Shown here piece by piece: positions 1 through 11,905 of a stretch of 64,000 nucleotides of DNA. The position numbers and the translations under genes were made by a program. Under the pieces are notes generated by a model. The model saw only the letters and a list, made by a program, of their open reading frames with translations. It searched no databases and was not told where the DNA came from. The DNA lies in contig JALCMG010000007.1 of assembly GCA_022648325.1 (NCBI GenBank), positions 62,001 to 126,000 of the forward strand, read 5' to 3'. Position 1 is the first letter of the stretch, and every line of letters begins with the position of its first letter. The stretch comes from Olsenella sp. (GTDB lineage Bacteria > Actinomycetota > Coriobacteriia > Coriobacteriales > Atopobiaceae).

Positions 1-281
1 TTGAAGGCTTCACGCACGACTCGGACTATGCCAACAGGGGTTCCGTGCTCTCTGGGCGCTCCTATCGCAAGTCTCGCTCCGAGATGCCGCAGCTGCGTCG
101 CGACCTTCACTACGGCCAGTACCTCGAGATTCCCAAGGGCCGGCGCGACATCTTCGCTTCACGTGAGCGCAAGATGCGCATCCGCTCGGCGATTGCGCTT
201 ATCGCAGTAATTGTCGTGCTGTGCGTAATCGTGTTCTTCGTTTGGCAGTACATGCAGGTCAACTGGGGCACCACGAGTTAG
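1..281 (+). CDS. C-terminal part of a small single-TM membrane protein (partial)
   Basis: The reading frame is open from the window edge (first full codon at base 3) to a stop at 279-281, so the true start lies outside. The visible 92 residues are a basic hydrophilic stretch rich in Arg and Lys (RKMRIR just before the membrane), then one hydrophobic helix (AIALIAVIVVLCVIVFFVW) and a short tail ending NWGTTS. This predicts a tail-anchored or C-terminally anchored protein. I do not recognise the family. The next gene is convergent, on the minus strand. Real coding is likely because the positively charged stop-transfer followed by a clean TM helix is coherent; function is unknown. Confidence 0.6.
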   Translation, partial: EGFTHDSDYANRGSVLSGRSYRKSRSEMPQLRRDLHYGQYLEIPKGRRDIFASRERKMRIRSAIALIAVIVVLCVIVFFVWQYMQVNWGTTS

Positions 282-314
282 CCCGCGCTCAACCGCTCTC
301 GTCGCGCGGTGTTG

Positions 315-551
315 CTAGTCCCACGGGTCGCGCTCAAAGAGCGGCTCGGGGTGGGGCTGGCGGTCTGAGTATGGGTCGTAGCCGTCATCGTCCTCGTTCT
401 CGGCTCGAATGAAGGGCCGGTCGGCGGGGTCGATCTTTTGGGATGCAGTCTTTGCCGCAGGCGCCGGCCTGGTAGCGACACCCTTCTCCGCTGGCTTCTT
501 CTCGGTTGTCTTGACCTTGGGTTCTGCGCTCTTCTCGTCCATGCGCGTCAC
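315..551 (-). CDS. Small hypothetical hydrophilic protein coupled to the PASTA gene
   Basis: A 78-residue charged protein, rich in Lys, Pro and Ala in its first half and Asp/Glu in its second half, ending PLFERDPWD. There is no TM helix or recognised domain; it looks largely disordered. The GTG start at 551 overlaps the TGA of the upstream PASTA gene (548-550) in a GTGA arrangement, which implies translational coupling; an ATG at 542 is an alternative start. Its position makes a role with the membrane PASTA protein plausible, but that is inference. Confidence that it is a gene is moderate because it is short and unrecognised. Confidence 0.5.
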   Translation of the reverse strand: MTRMDEKSAEPKVKTTEKKPAEKGVATRPAPAAKTASQKIDPADRPFIRAENEDDDGYDPYSDRQPHPEPLFERDPWD

Positions 552-2266
552 TTCCCGTAGAAGTTCGTAATGGCGATGTAGCTCGCCAGGTCGTTTCCGT
601 ATTCACTGAGGTCAAGGCCGTCATAGTGGCTCTTGGGCGCGATGGTCACAATCGCGGTGGCCGACGACCCGTTAAGGCTCCCGAGAAGCACGCTCCACAC
701 GTAATCGCCCTGCTGGCCGTAACCACAGATGAACGAGAGCCCGGTCTTGTCGATGCTACGCGAGGTCTGCACCGAGTCGGACGTGCGGGAGGAGACGAGG
801 TTGCTGAGGCCACAGGCGCTCATTACAGACGCAAGCCCGTCCGAGCTTATGGCCGCGTCGGACGCAACCGAGGGCGCCGACGCCTGGAGGCGAACGCCGC
901 CCACTGGCTTGCCACCAGCAAGCGCGCTGGTACCCGTCCCCGTACCAGCTGCATCTGCGGACTCGGGCGTGTCTGTAATGGTGATGGTTGCGGTGCCGTT
1001 GGTGTAGACCGCATAGGCGTCGCCACTGGAGAACACACCGGTAGACGAGACGGAATAGCCCTGCTTGGAGAGGTATGAGTCAAGGTCAGCCGGCTCGATG
1101 TCAAAGTACTCGGATATGTGATAGGCGTCACTTAGCTTGGGCGCTGGCACATACAGGGTAACCGTAGAGCCCTCAGAAACCTCCGTGCCCGCATCGGGTG
1201 AGGTCGAGAGCACCACGTTCTTATCGCCCGTCTTATCACTGTACGAAACCGAATACTCTAGGCCGGCATCCTGGATGGCCTTCTCCGCATCTGTAAGGGA
1301 GAGGCCCACGACGTCCGGCACCTTGAAGGGCTGCGACACCGTGAGCGTGATCTGGTCTGTCGAGACAAACGCCTCGCCTTCGTCCGGACTCACCGCAAGC
1401 ACCGTGCCCTCGGCCTCGCTGGAGTTCTTGTACACAATGGTGATGTTCTTTGCCCCTTCGTTGAGCAGGGCAGTTTTTGCATCCGCTTGACTTAGCCCCA
1501 CAACCGAAGGAATCGTGCGCGAAACTGCAACGGTGATGGTCACCGCAAGGTCGTCGCCCGTGCGCGTTCCCGCTTGGGGGTCCATCGAGACGACCTTGCC
1601 AACGTTGTCGTCGGAGAGCACTTCGTTGACGGTAACGCTAAAGCCCAGCGGCGAGAGGGTCGAGCGCGCCTCGGTCTCGGTCTTGCCCACGACATCGGGC
1701 ACGGTCTTTCCGCCCCAATACTCGTTCTCGTAGGTGTACTTCACCACGAAGGCCGCGGCGGCGAGAAGCGCGACGACTACGAGAACCACGGCCCACGGGC
1801 GCACGCGGCCGCGATGCTTGCCGTCTGCCGTGACCGGAGAGTCAATGGCAACGGGTGCGTATGGGGTCACACGCGTAAAATCGGCGTCGTTGATGGGGGC
1901 GTAGGGGTCATCCATGGCATCGATGCCGTCGGGGCCCTCCTGACCGGATGAGACGGCATGGGGGACCACGATGGTTGGCAGCTCGTCTTGAACGTCGTCG
2001 GAGCCGCCTTCAGGAGTGGACGGTTCCGCCAGCTGCGTGGCATCCGGGTCAACGCGGCGCGTGGCCTCGTCATCTACCAGGTGTGTGGCATCCGAATCGG
2101 CAAGCACGGTGGCGTCCGAATCGACGCCGGGCGCGTCGCCCGGGTCGACGTCGGGCGCGTCATCCGGGGGGATGTCGGGCGCATCGCCCGGGTCGACGAG
2201 CTGCGTGGCGTCTGGGTCGGGCTGCTCCACCTGCATGGCGTCTTTGTCGAGCTCAGAATCTTCCAT
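548..2266 (-). CDS. Membrane-anchored PASTA-domain protein without a kinase domain
   Basis: 572 residues from ATG 2266, chosen because GGGAGG lies just upstream; a longer frame to 2314 has no such site. Order: acidic N-terminal region (1-150) with five short Thr modules of the form DATQLVD at about residues 21, 53, 61, 69 and 77; one TM helix (about 157-176, WAVVLVVVALLAAAAFVV); three PASTA repeats (about 188-248, 251-312, 315-374) with the usual PxVVGLxxxDA pattern; and a roughly 200-residue C-terminal domain I do not recognise. PASTA domains bind muropeptides or lipid II outside the cell. They are usually fused to a Ser/Thr kinase, but here the cytoplasmic part is only a Thr-rich tail, a likely kinase/FHA target (inference). 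The downstream 78-aa gene overlaps its stop. Confidence 0.88.
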   Translation of the reverse strand: MEDSELDKDAMQVEQPDPDATQLVDPGDAPDIPPDDAPDVDPGDAPGVDSDATVLADSDATHLVDDEATRRVDPDATQLAEPSTPEGGSDDVQDELPTIVVPHAVSSGQEGPDGIDAMDDPYAPINDADFTRVTPYAPVAIDSPVTADGKHRGRVRPWAVVLVVVALLAAAAFVVKYTYENEYWGGKTVPDVVGKTETEARSTLSPLGFSVTVNEVLSDDNVGKVVSMDPQAGTRTGDDLAVTITVAVSRTIPSVVGLSQADAKTALLNEGAKNITIVYKNSSEAEGTVLAVSPDEGEAFVSTDQITLTVSQPFKVPDVVGLSLTDAEKAIQDAGLEYSVSYSDKTGDKNVVLSTSPDAGTEVSEGSTVTLYVPAPKLSDAYHISEYFDIEPADLDSYLSKQGYSVSSTGVFSSGDAYAVYTNGTATITITDTPESADAAGTGTGTSALAGGKPVGGVRLQASAPSVASDAAISSDGLASVMSACGLSNLVSSRTSDSVQTSRSIDKTGLSFICGYGQQGDYVWSVLLGSLNGSSATAIVTIAPKSHYDGLDLSEYGNDLASYIAITNFYGK

Positions 2267-2378
2267 ATCACACCCTCCCCGACCCAACTGCACTCCGCAC
2301 GCCCTGTCATCCATTTTGCCCCAACGTGGACAATCGCGTTGCGATAACGCCGTTCGTGGAATTCAGGCCAAGCGCGAG

Positions 2379-2410
2379 AAAAACGGCCCCGGAGCACAGG
2401 GCTCCGGGGC
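2379..2410 (-). terminator. Rho-independent terminator of clpB
   Basis: Read on the minus strand, a perfect 10-bp stem (GCCCCGGAGC / GCTCCGGGGC) with a 5-nt loop is followed by CGTTTTT. It begins about 55 nt after the clpB stop. Confidence 0.9.
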
Positions 2411-2466
2411 TGTTGTACGCTCTGGGCAGGGGCATCAGCCCGGCTTGGGCGTTGATCTGCTCGACT

Positions 2467-5172
<2,706 letters not shown>

Positions 5173-5181
5173 ATGCATCAC

Positions 5182-5428
5182 TCCCTATGGTCCGCACGAC
5201 CTGAGGGACGGCGGAATTCTGCTTATCGTGGTTGTGTATTCCCACTTGAGGGGTGATGTATACAGAATCTAAGTGCATCTGACATAGATTTTCTGCGTGA
5301 TAACAGTAATGGTGGCAACGGAGCCATAAGTCCCCGCACCGGCCCCCGCGACTGCCCCCGCACCGGCCCCCACGCCAAGCGTGCGCTCCAGACTCTCTTA
5401 CCGGACTCCCGCGCCAGCCGCCAGCCCG
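5182..5428. other. clpB upstream region with GC-rich tandem repeat
   Basis: No gene is seen here. Besides the candidate clpB control block, bases about 5331-5376 hold two imperfect tandem copies (about 23 nt) of a Cys/Gly-rich-looking GC string built on CCCCGCACCGGCCCCC. A HAIR-like half site CACTTGAGG lies at 5243-5251. Confidence 0.4.
5257..5292 (-). promoter_or_regulatory. Candidate clpB heat-shock control block shared with dnaK
   Basis: On the minus strand this begins AAAATCT and ends ACTTAGATtcTGTATACA, 85 nt before the clpB start. The dnaK upstream block at 11577-11612 has the same length; the ACTTAGAT..TGTATA half matches at 15 of 18 positions and AAAATCT is identical. No other pair of upstream regions in the window shows this. 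The role (promoter core or repressor site) is inferred. Confidence 0.5.
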
Positions 5429-5517
5429 AAAAGTGGACACGAAAACAATCCAGAGGCGAGCGCTACAACGTTATCCCCGAGGACAATCTATGCCAGGTCG
5501 TTTTCGTGTTCACTTTT
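5429..5517. repeat. 89-nt palindromic element, copy 1
   Basis: Terminal arms AAAAGTGGACACGAAAAC (5429-5446) and GTTTTCGTGTTCACTTTT (5500-5517) are inverted repeats matching at 17 of 18 bases around a 53-nt centre that ends CTATGCCAGGTC. A second copy of identical total length and arm layout lies at 41222-41310 in the same orientation. There is no coding capacity, so it is a small palindromic (MITE/REP-like) element. Confidence 0.75.
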
Positions 5518-5621
5518 TTGAGCGGGGGCGGGGCTGGGACGCAGGCGCGGGCGGTTGGGCGGGGCGAGCAAAGCCATCCGCTCAGACGCAGACACAGCCT
5601 GACCGCTGTGTTACCGGGCAC

Positions 5622-5659
5622 AGCCCGGGCGAGAGGGACTAGTCCTTCTCGCCCGGGCT
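5622..5659. repeat. Inverted repeat overlapping the 3' end of the RHH gene
   Basis: AGCCCGGGCGAGA and TCTCGCCCGGGCT form a perfect 13-bp stem that includes the last codons and stop of the ribbon-helix-helix gene. No T-run follows on the minus strand, so it may be a weak terminator or an mRNA 3'-end stabiliser. Confidence 0.55.
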
Positions 5660-5857
5660 GGCATTGCCCGTATCGTTCTCGCCACCGTCTGCGTTCTCGC
5701 CGCCGTGCCCCAGTAGCCTTCCCGCGCGACGGAGCGCCTCCCGCAAGATCCACTCCACCTGTGCATTGGCGCTGCGCATGTCGTCCTCCGCCCAGCGCTC
5801 GACCGCGGCCCAAATCTCTGGGTCGATACGCAGGGGATATTGCTTACGCCGTGTCAT
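5639..5857 (-). CDS. Small ribbon-helix-helix-like protein
   Basis: 72 residues. The N-terminal half ([19 protein letters not shown], then a second helix ending [11 protein letters not shown]) fits an Arc/MetJ ribbon-helix-helix fold: a short basic beta strand followed by two helices; similar short proteins are annotated as Arc-family DNA-binding proteins. The C-terminal 25 residues are acidic and Gly/Asn-rich. GGAGG lies 9 nt before ATG 5857. It follows the SPFH gene after 21 nt on the same strand, so the two are probably co-transcribed. No toxin gene is adjacent, so an antitoxin role is not supported. Many such proteins are found beside SPFH genes and may be SPFH partners (inference). Confidence 0.7.
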   Translation of the reverse strand: MTRRKQYPLRIDPEIWAAVERWAEDDMRSANAQVEWILREALRRAGRLLGHGGENADGGENDTGNASPGEKD

Positions 5858-5878
5858 GCGCAGGCGCCTCCGAATTGC

Positions 5879-6889
5879 CTAGTACAGCGAACCGGTGTTG
5901 AGCACCGGCTGTGCCTCGGACTCGCCGCAGAGCACCACCATGAGGTTGGACGCCATGGTCGCCCTACGGTCCTCGTCAAACTCAACGATACCGCCGTCGG
6001 AGAGCTCGGAAAGCGCCATGTCCACCATCGAGACGGCACCCTCGACGATCTTCTTGCGGGCGGCAATGATTGCCTCGGCCTGCTGGCGGCGAAGCATCGC
6101 CGGTGCGATCTCGGGCGCATAGGCGAGGTGTGTGAGGCGCGCATCGTCGACCTCCACGCCAGCAGGTGCCAACCGCCGGCCAAGCTCCTCCTTCAGGCTG
6201 TTCGAAACCTCCTCGATGTTTGAACGCAGCGTAATGGTAGTGTTTGCGGCGTCGTCATCTTCCATGTGATCGTAGGCGTATATGCTAGCCACGTGGCGCA
6301 GCGCAGTCTCGGTCTGCATGGAGACGTAAGAAACGTAGTTGTCCACGTCGAAGAGCGCCTTCGCGGTATCAGAAACGCGCCAAACAACAACCGTCGCAAT
6401 CTCGATGGGGTTGCCCTGCTTGTCATTAACCTTGATGCGCTCGCCGTTGTGCGTGCGGGCGCGAAGAGACACCTTGGTCGAGATGACCGCAGACGCCTTT
6501 GCCGCCAGGGCGCTCTTCTTGCCACCATCCTCAGCGACCTCCTCGTCCGGTCCGGCATCGCCCATCATGCGGCTGTAGAAGGGGTTTGCCCAATAGAAGC
6601 CCGACTCGCGAATGGTTCCAATGTAATTGCCAAAGAGAAGGCAAACCTTGGCCTCGCCGGGCTTAAGGGCGATAAACCCGGAGCTCAGGACAAAGCCCAG
6701 CGCAAGCAGGAGGAAGCCAACGAGCATCATGGGCCCTGCATAAGGCGGTTCAGGCACCCCCACATCATCGGCTGAGGCGAGAAGCATGATGGACCACACG
6801 ATGCCCGCACAGCTCACCACGAAGACAAGCACGGTGGCGGCGAGCATTGGCCAGCCAGACTTGGCCTTGATGATCTTCTCGGACGTCAT
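5879..6889 (-). CDS. SPFH/Band-7 (flotillin-like) membrane protein
   Basis: 336 residues from ATG 6889, preceded by AAAGGGGC. Two N-terminal TM helices (about 15-37 and 52-73) are followed by an SPFH/PHB domain starting at ALKPGEAKVCLLFGNYIGT and running to about 270, with the characteristic ARLTHLAYAPEIAPAMLRRQ segment and the Ala/Glu-rich stretch AEAIIAARKKIV. Family members form oligomeric membrane scaffolds linked to stress responses and protease control. It lies directly downstream of the hspR transcription unit, with an alternating ACTCA/TTGAGT operator array about 165-200 nt upstream, which suggests stress control. The small RHH gene follows. Confidence 0.85.
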   Translation of the reverse strand: MTSEKIIKAKSGWPMLAATVLVFVVSCAGIVWSIMLLASADDVGVPEPPYAGPMMLVGFLLLALGFVLSSGFIALKPGEAKVCLLFGNYIGTIRESGFYWANPFYSRMMGDAGPDEEVAEDGGKKSALAAKASAVISTKVSLRARTHNGERIKVNDKQGNPIEIATVVVWRVSDTAKALFDVDNYVSYVSMQTETALRHVASIYAYDHMEDDDAANTTITLRSNIEEVSNSLKEELGRRLAPAGVEVDDARLTHLAYAPEIAPAMLRRQQAEAIIAARKKIVEGAVSMVDMALSELSDGGIVEFDEDRRATMASNLMVVLCGESEAQPVLNTGSLY

Positions 6890-7052
6890 TGCTGCCCCTT
6901 TCCGCATCGGCCACCATGGTACGTGCCGGGCCGATTGGTCTCAATATGGTATCACAATCATATGCACATTGGACACAAATTACAAGATGTGTTGGAGTAA
7001 TGAGTCTGTAAGGGTCACGCAAGGACGCCCGAGCCCGCCAGGCGCTTCGCCT

Positions 7053-7090
7053 ACTCACCCTATTGAGTAATTTTACTCAGTATATTGAGT
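7053..7090. promoter_or_regulatory. Four alternating HAIR-like half sites between hspR and the SPFH gene
   Basis: ACTCA (7053), TTGAGT (7063), ACTCA (7075) and TTGAGT (7085) alternate at 10-12 bp steps. The pair TTGAGT-N6-ACTCA closely resembles the HspR inverted repeat CTTGAGT-N7-ACTCAAG known from Streptomyces and Mycobacterium. It is placed to control the SPFH gene. Binding by HspR is inferred. Confidence 0.55.
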
Positions 7091-7140
7091 AAAGCCGGCA
7101 AGCCACGGGTAGCCAAGCCCTTCGCATGATGCCGGCGCAC

Positions 7141-7173
7141 AAAAAACGACCCCGCCTATTCGGCGGGGTCGTT
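7141..7173 (-). terminator. Terminator of the dnaK-grpE-dnaJ-hspR operon
   Basis: On the minus strand AACGACCCCGCC and GGCGGGGTCGTT form a perfect 12-bp stem with a short loop followed by TTTT. The hairpin includes the last hspR codons and its stop. Confidence 0.92.
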
Positions 7174-7617
7174 GCTACCGTTTCCGAGAAGTCCGCGCAT
7201 GACCTGCTCGGGACTCTGCCCGTCGTAGCGGGCGAGGGCCGTGATCTTCTCGCGCATGTGATACTCATGGATCTCGTCCTCGAGTTCGCGCACGCGTGCG
7301 TGCAGACGGTCTATCTCCTCATCCTTCTCGCGGGCACGCTCGCGCATGTCCATGATGCGCACCACACCAGCTAGGTTGATTCCCTCATCGGTGAGCTTGG
7401 AGATGAGGTTGAGCCGGTCGACGTCGGCCTGCGAGTACAGTCGCGTGTTTCCGCGCGAGCGACCGGGTGTTACCAGACCCTTCTGCTCGTACACGCGAAG
7501 GGTCTGGGGATGCATGCCCGTAAGCTCGGCGGCCACGCTAATCATGTACAGGGGCTTGTCCCTGTCGCGGGCACCATGCGCGTCGCAGCCCTCGGATGCG
7601 CCATCGCTACGACTCAT
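7156..7617 (-). CDS. hspR: HspR, MerR-family heat-shock repressor
   Basis: 153 residues. The MerR helix-turn-helix starts at [20 protein letters not shown] (about residue 26) and continues with [20 protein letters not shown], a near-consensus HspR sequence. A coiled-coil (about 93-130) follows. HspR represses dnaK and clpB operons by binding HAIR inverted repeats and uses DnaK as co-repressor in actinobacteria. The ATG at 7617 overlaps the end of dnaJ by 11 nt, so it is the last gene of dnaK-grpE-dnaJ-hspR. That order is the actinobacterial one, which argues against a clostridial HrcA system; no CIRCE element is seen. Confidence 0.95.
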   Translation of the reverse strand: MSRSDGASEGCDAHGARDRDKPLYMISVAAELTGMHPQTLRVYEQKGLVTPGRSRGNTRLYSQADVDRLNLISKLTDEGINLAGVVRIMDMRERAREKDEEIDRLHARVRELEDEIHEYHMREKITALARYDGQSPEQVMRGLLGNGSNDPAE

Positions 7618-8569
7618 AGCGCTCGACGTCCTTCCTGTAGTCTCGTTTGTCGGCCTCCATCAGGGCGCCAAGGCTGTCGCGCTCCTTCTTTGTGAGCGAC
7701 GTGGGCACCTTCACGCGGATGGTCACGTAAAGGGCACCGCGCGTGCCCTTGCGCTTGACGTTGGGCACACCCAGGTCGCGGAAGCGGAAGCACTTGCCGT
7801 CCTGCGTGCCGGCGGGCACCTTGAGGCGAACCTCGGTGCCATTTGGTGTGGGAATGTCGACCGTCGAGCCAAGCGCCGCCTCGTACATGCTAATAGGCAG
7901 CTCCATGCGGATGTCCGCACCGTCGCGCTTGAAGAGCGGGTGCTCCTCCACGTGCGTGGTGATCACGAGGTCGCCGCGCTGGCCGCCATTCGCCCCGTAC
8001 TCGCCGCGGCCGCGGTAGCGAAGCTTGCCGCCGTCCACCGCGCCGGCCGGAATCTTGACGGTGAGCGTCTGCTCCTCGCCAGTCGACGGCACGCGATACG
8101 ACACCTTGCGCGTGGCGCCATTGAGCGCCTCGTCAAAGGTGACGTCGATCCGCATGGTAAGGTCGCCGCCCTTGGCTGGACGCTGGGCCTGCTGGCGAGC
8201 AGCGCCGCCAAAGATGGACGAGAAGTCAAAGCCGCCGAAGCCGTCGCCACCCATGCCATTGAAGATGTCGGACCAGTCGCCGTTCCCACCCATGTTGGTG
8301 TACGTGTACGTGCGCCTGGGGCCACCGGAGCCACCGAAGTCGGCACCCGGAATACCACCAAACATGAGCAGTTGGTCGTACTCTTTTCGCTTCTTCTCGT
8401 CCGAAAGCGTGGTGTAGGCCTCAGAGATCTCCTTGAACTTCTTCTCGTCTCCGCCGGCATCGGGATGATACTTGGCCGCGAGCTTACGGAATGCCTTCCG
8501 AATTTCGTCCTGGGTGGCGTCGCGCTTCACGCCCAAGATGTCATAGTACGTTTTCTTCCCATTGGCCAT
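7607..8569 (-). CDS. dnaJ: DnaJ-type co-chaperone lacking the zinc-finger domain
   Basis: 320 residues from ATG 8569 ([14 protein letters not shown]); an in-frame ATG at 8593 has no ribosome site. The J domain (1-70) has the HPD triad in KYHPDAGG. A Gly/Phe-rich linker (about 75-125) leads straight into the two substrate-binding beta domains (from about 150), with no CxxCxGxG repeats. It is therefore a type II (CbpA-like) Hsp40, although it sits where the zinc-finger DnaJ usually sits in the hspR operon. It stimulates DnaK ATPase and delivers clients. It lies between grpE and hspR and overlaps hspR by 11 nt. A zinc-finger DnaJ may exist elsewhere in the genome. Confidence 0.93.
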   Translation of the reverse strand: MANGKKTYYDILGVKRDATQDEIRKAFRKLAAKYHPDAGGDEKKFKEISEAYTTLSDEKKRKEYDQLLMFGGIPGADFGGSGGPRRTYTYTNMGGNGDWSDIFNGMGGDGFGGFDFSSIFGGAARQQAQRPAKGGDLTMRIDVTFDEALNGATRKVSYRVPSTGEEQTLTVKIPAGAVDGGKLRYRGRGEYGANGGQRGDLVITTHVEEHPLFKRDGADIRMELPISMYEAALGSTVDIPTPNGTEVRLKVPAGTQDGKCFRFRDLGVPNVKRKGTRGALYVTIRVKVPTSLTKKERDSLGALMEADKRDYRKDVERYES

Positions 8570-8599
8570 GGTTTCGCACGAGCCCCCTCTCATATCGAT

Positions 8600-8625
8600 G
8601 CGCCCGGACCGAGCGGCCCGGGCGC
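8600..8625 (-). other. Intercistronic hairpin between grpE and dnaJ
   Basis: GCGCCCGG (8600-8607) and CCGGGCGC (8618-8625) form an 8-bp GC stem with a 10-nt loop. There is no T-run, so it is a possible processing or attenuation structure. Confidence 0.5.
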
Positions 8626-8632
8626 CGTTACG

Positions 8633-9457
8633 CTACTTTTCCTTTGCGGCGTCGCTGTCCTCGGCCTTGTCGGCCTTGTCGGCTGTCGCGTCTTCCGCTG
8701 GCCGCTTGGGGCCTCCGTAGGTAACGGTCACCATCGCAGTGCGGATGACCTTCTTCCCCATACGGTAGCCCTTCTGGTAGACCTGGTCGACCGTCTCGTC
8801 ATAGGCGTCCTTGTCCTCGCGACGGCCAACGGCCTGGTGCTCGAGCGGGTTGAACGGCTCTCCGGCGGGATCGATTGGCTCGACACCCTCCTTCGAGAGG
8901 ACGCCTACCATCTTGTCGTGGACGGCCGAGACACCGTCTACGAACTGCTTGAACTGCTCAGCCGTAGCGTCCTGTCCAAGGCCGGAAGCGTGCTCGAGCG
9001 CGCGCTCCATGTCGTCGATGACAGGCAGGAGGCTCACCACGAGCTTCTCCGCTGCACGCTCGCGCTCGTCCAGACGCTCCTGGGCGGTGCGGCGACGGTA
9101 GTTGTCCCAGTCTGCCTGAAGGCGGACGAGACGATCGGTGGACTCGGCGGCCTCCTTCTTGGTCTTCTCGATGTCCTCCGTCATATCACTGAGCTTCTTC
9201 TGAAGCTCGTCGCGCTCGGTGCGGAACTTCTTCGCGTCCTCGACGGCCTCCTGCTCGAGCACCTCGTCCGCTGCCTTCATGGCGGCGGCGCGCATCGCCG
9301 CGTCGTCTTCCGGATCTATGTCACCGGGGGCAGAGCTGGCGGTCGCGGATGCCGCGGCCTCCTTGGCTGCCGGCGCACCCTTGGACGAGGGGTTCTCCTC
9401 GTTCGACTGCTCGACGCCAGGCTTCTTCTCGTCTGCATCCTCGATCGGCACTTTCAC
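8633..9457 (-). CDS. grpE: GrpE nucleotide exchange factor
   Basis: 274 residues from GTG 9457, with GGAGGGTGAC just upstream. Releases ADP from DnaK. The first 90 residues are an acidic Ala/Glu-rich extension. The core has the long dimerising coiled-coil (about 90-150, including RLQADWDNYRRRTAQER, the GrpE signature) and the C-terminal beta domain with PFNPLEHQAV and YQKGYRMGKKVIRTAMVTV. The tail is again Ala/Asp/Lys-rich. It is longer than the usual 190-200 residues because of the extension. It follows dnaK after about 107 nt containing two strong hairpins. Confidence 0.96.
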   Translation of the reverse strand: MKVPIEDADEKKPGVEQSNEENPSSKGAPAAKEAAASATASSAPGDIDPEDDAAMRAAAMKAADEVLEQEAVEDAKKFRTERDELQKKLSDMTEDIEKTKKEAAESTDRLVRLQADWDNYRRRTAQERLDERERAAEKLVVSLLPVIDDMERALEHASGLGQDATAEQFKQFVDGVSAVHDKMVGVLSKEGVEPIDPAGEPFNPLEHQAVGRREDKDAYDETVDQVYQKGYRMGKKVIRTAMVTVTYGGPKRPAEDATADKADKAEDSDAAKEK

Positions 9458-9479
9458 GTCACCCTCCTCATGCGTACCA

Positions 9480-9554
9480 GAGGGAGCGGCCTTGACGGCC
9501 GCCCCCTCGATAGGTTCTCCTAGAGATCCGGCGCCGCAGTACAGCTGCGGCGCC
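9480..9554 (-). other. Two intercistronic hairpins between dnaK and grpE
   Basis: Hairpin 1: GAGGGAGCGGCC (9480-9491) with GGCCGCCCCCTC (9497-9508), one mismatch. Hairpin 2: GGCGCCGCAG (9530-9539) with CTGCGGCGCC (9545-9554), perfect. Neither has a T-run. They sit right after the dnaK stop and would fit 3'-end protection or partial attenuation that keeps DnaK more abundant than GrpE (inference). Confidence 0.6.
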
Positions 9555-9564
9555 GAACTCGAGG

Positions 9565-11478
<1,914 letters not shown>

Positions 11479-11576
11479 GGTGTACGTTCCTTTCCTCCTG
11501 CGCCGTCGCGGCATTTGCCGTGCTTAGCGCCTTGTTCGCTCTTGTACGTTGTGTCTTATGCCCCCTGTGGTTCGAC

Positions 11577-11612
11577 TTTATACATTATCTAAGTCTCAAC
11601 ACATGAGATTTT
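11577..11612 (-). promoter_or_regulatory. Candidate dnaK heat-shock control block
   Basis: On the minus strand this starts AAAATCT, contains the perfect inverted repeat TCTCA-N5-TGAGA (11594-11608) and ends ACTTAGATaaTGTATAAA, 99 nt before dnaK. ACTTAGAT..TGTATA recurs upstream of clpB, and the TGAG/CTCA half sites resemble HspR half sites. The exact -35/-10 cannot be assigned confidently. Confidence 0.5.
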
Positions 11613-11652
11613 TTGACGTCATCAGGCGCAAGGATCACCCGGGAGTTTGATT

Positions 11653-11905
11653 GGCACCCCGGACGGTGCCCGGTGGCTGGCAACGACCACCTCTCGACAC
11701 CACTGTGGGGCAGGAATTCGACGTTTCGGGCCTTCCCGGTCGCGGATTCCGTCGGATTCCTGCCCCGCAGCGACCGGGGGCCGCCCCCACCGGCAGGAAA
11801 CGGTGGCCCGGCAAGCCCGACAGGTGTCCGAACTACGCACGGTGGGGGGCGAGACGGACAAAAGCCCAGGTCGCCACAAACCTTAAGCGCGACCGTGCGT
11901 AGTTC
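11653..11905 (+). ncRNA. Candidate structured RNA or palindromic repeat cluster
   Basis: Successive hairpins: GGCACC/GGTGCC (11653-11670); GGGGCAGGAATTCGAC (11707-11722) with GTCGGATTCCTGCCCC (11751-11766), 15 of 16 pairing, with an inner CGGG-CCTT-CCCG; CCACCG/CGGTGG near 11789-11806; and GAACTACGCACGGT (11830-11843) with a perfect partner at 11892-11905. Strand is assigned only because the downstream gene is on plus. It does not show tmRNA, RNase P or SRP RNA landmarks. A regulatory RNA, a leader of the downstream gene or nested palindromic elements are all possible. Confidence 0.4.

Noticed and set aside
9480-9554. Rho-independent terminator between dnaK and grpE
   Set aside because: The hairpins are strong but no T-run follows on the minus strand; grpE, dnaJ and hspR share the orientation and likely the transcript.
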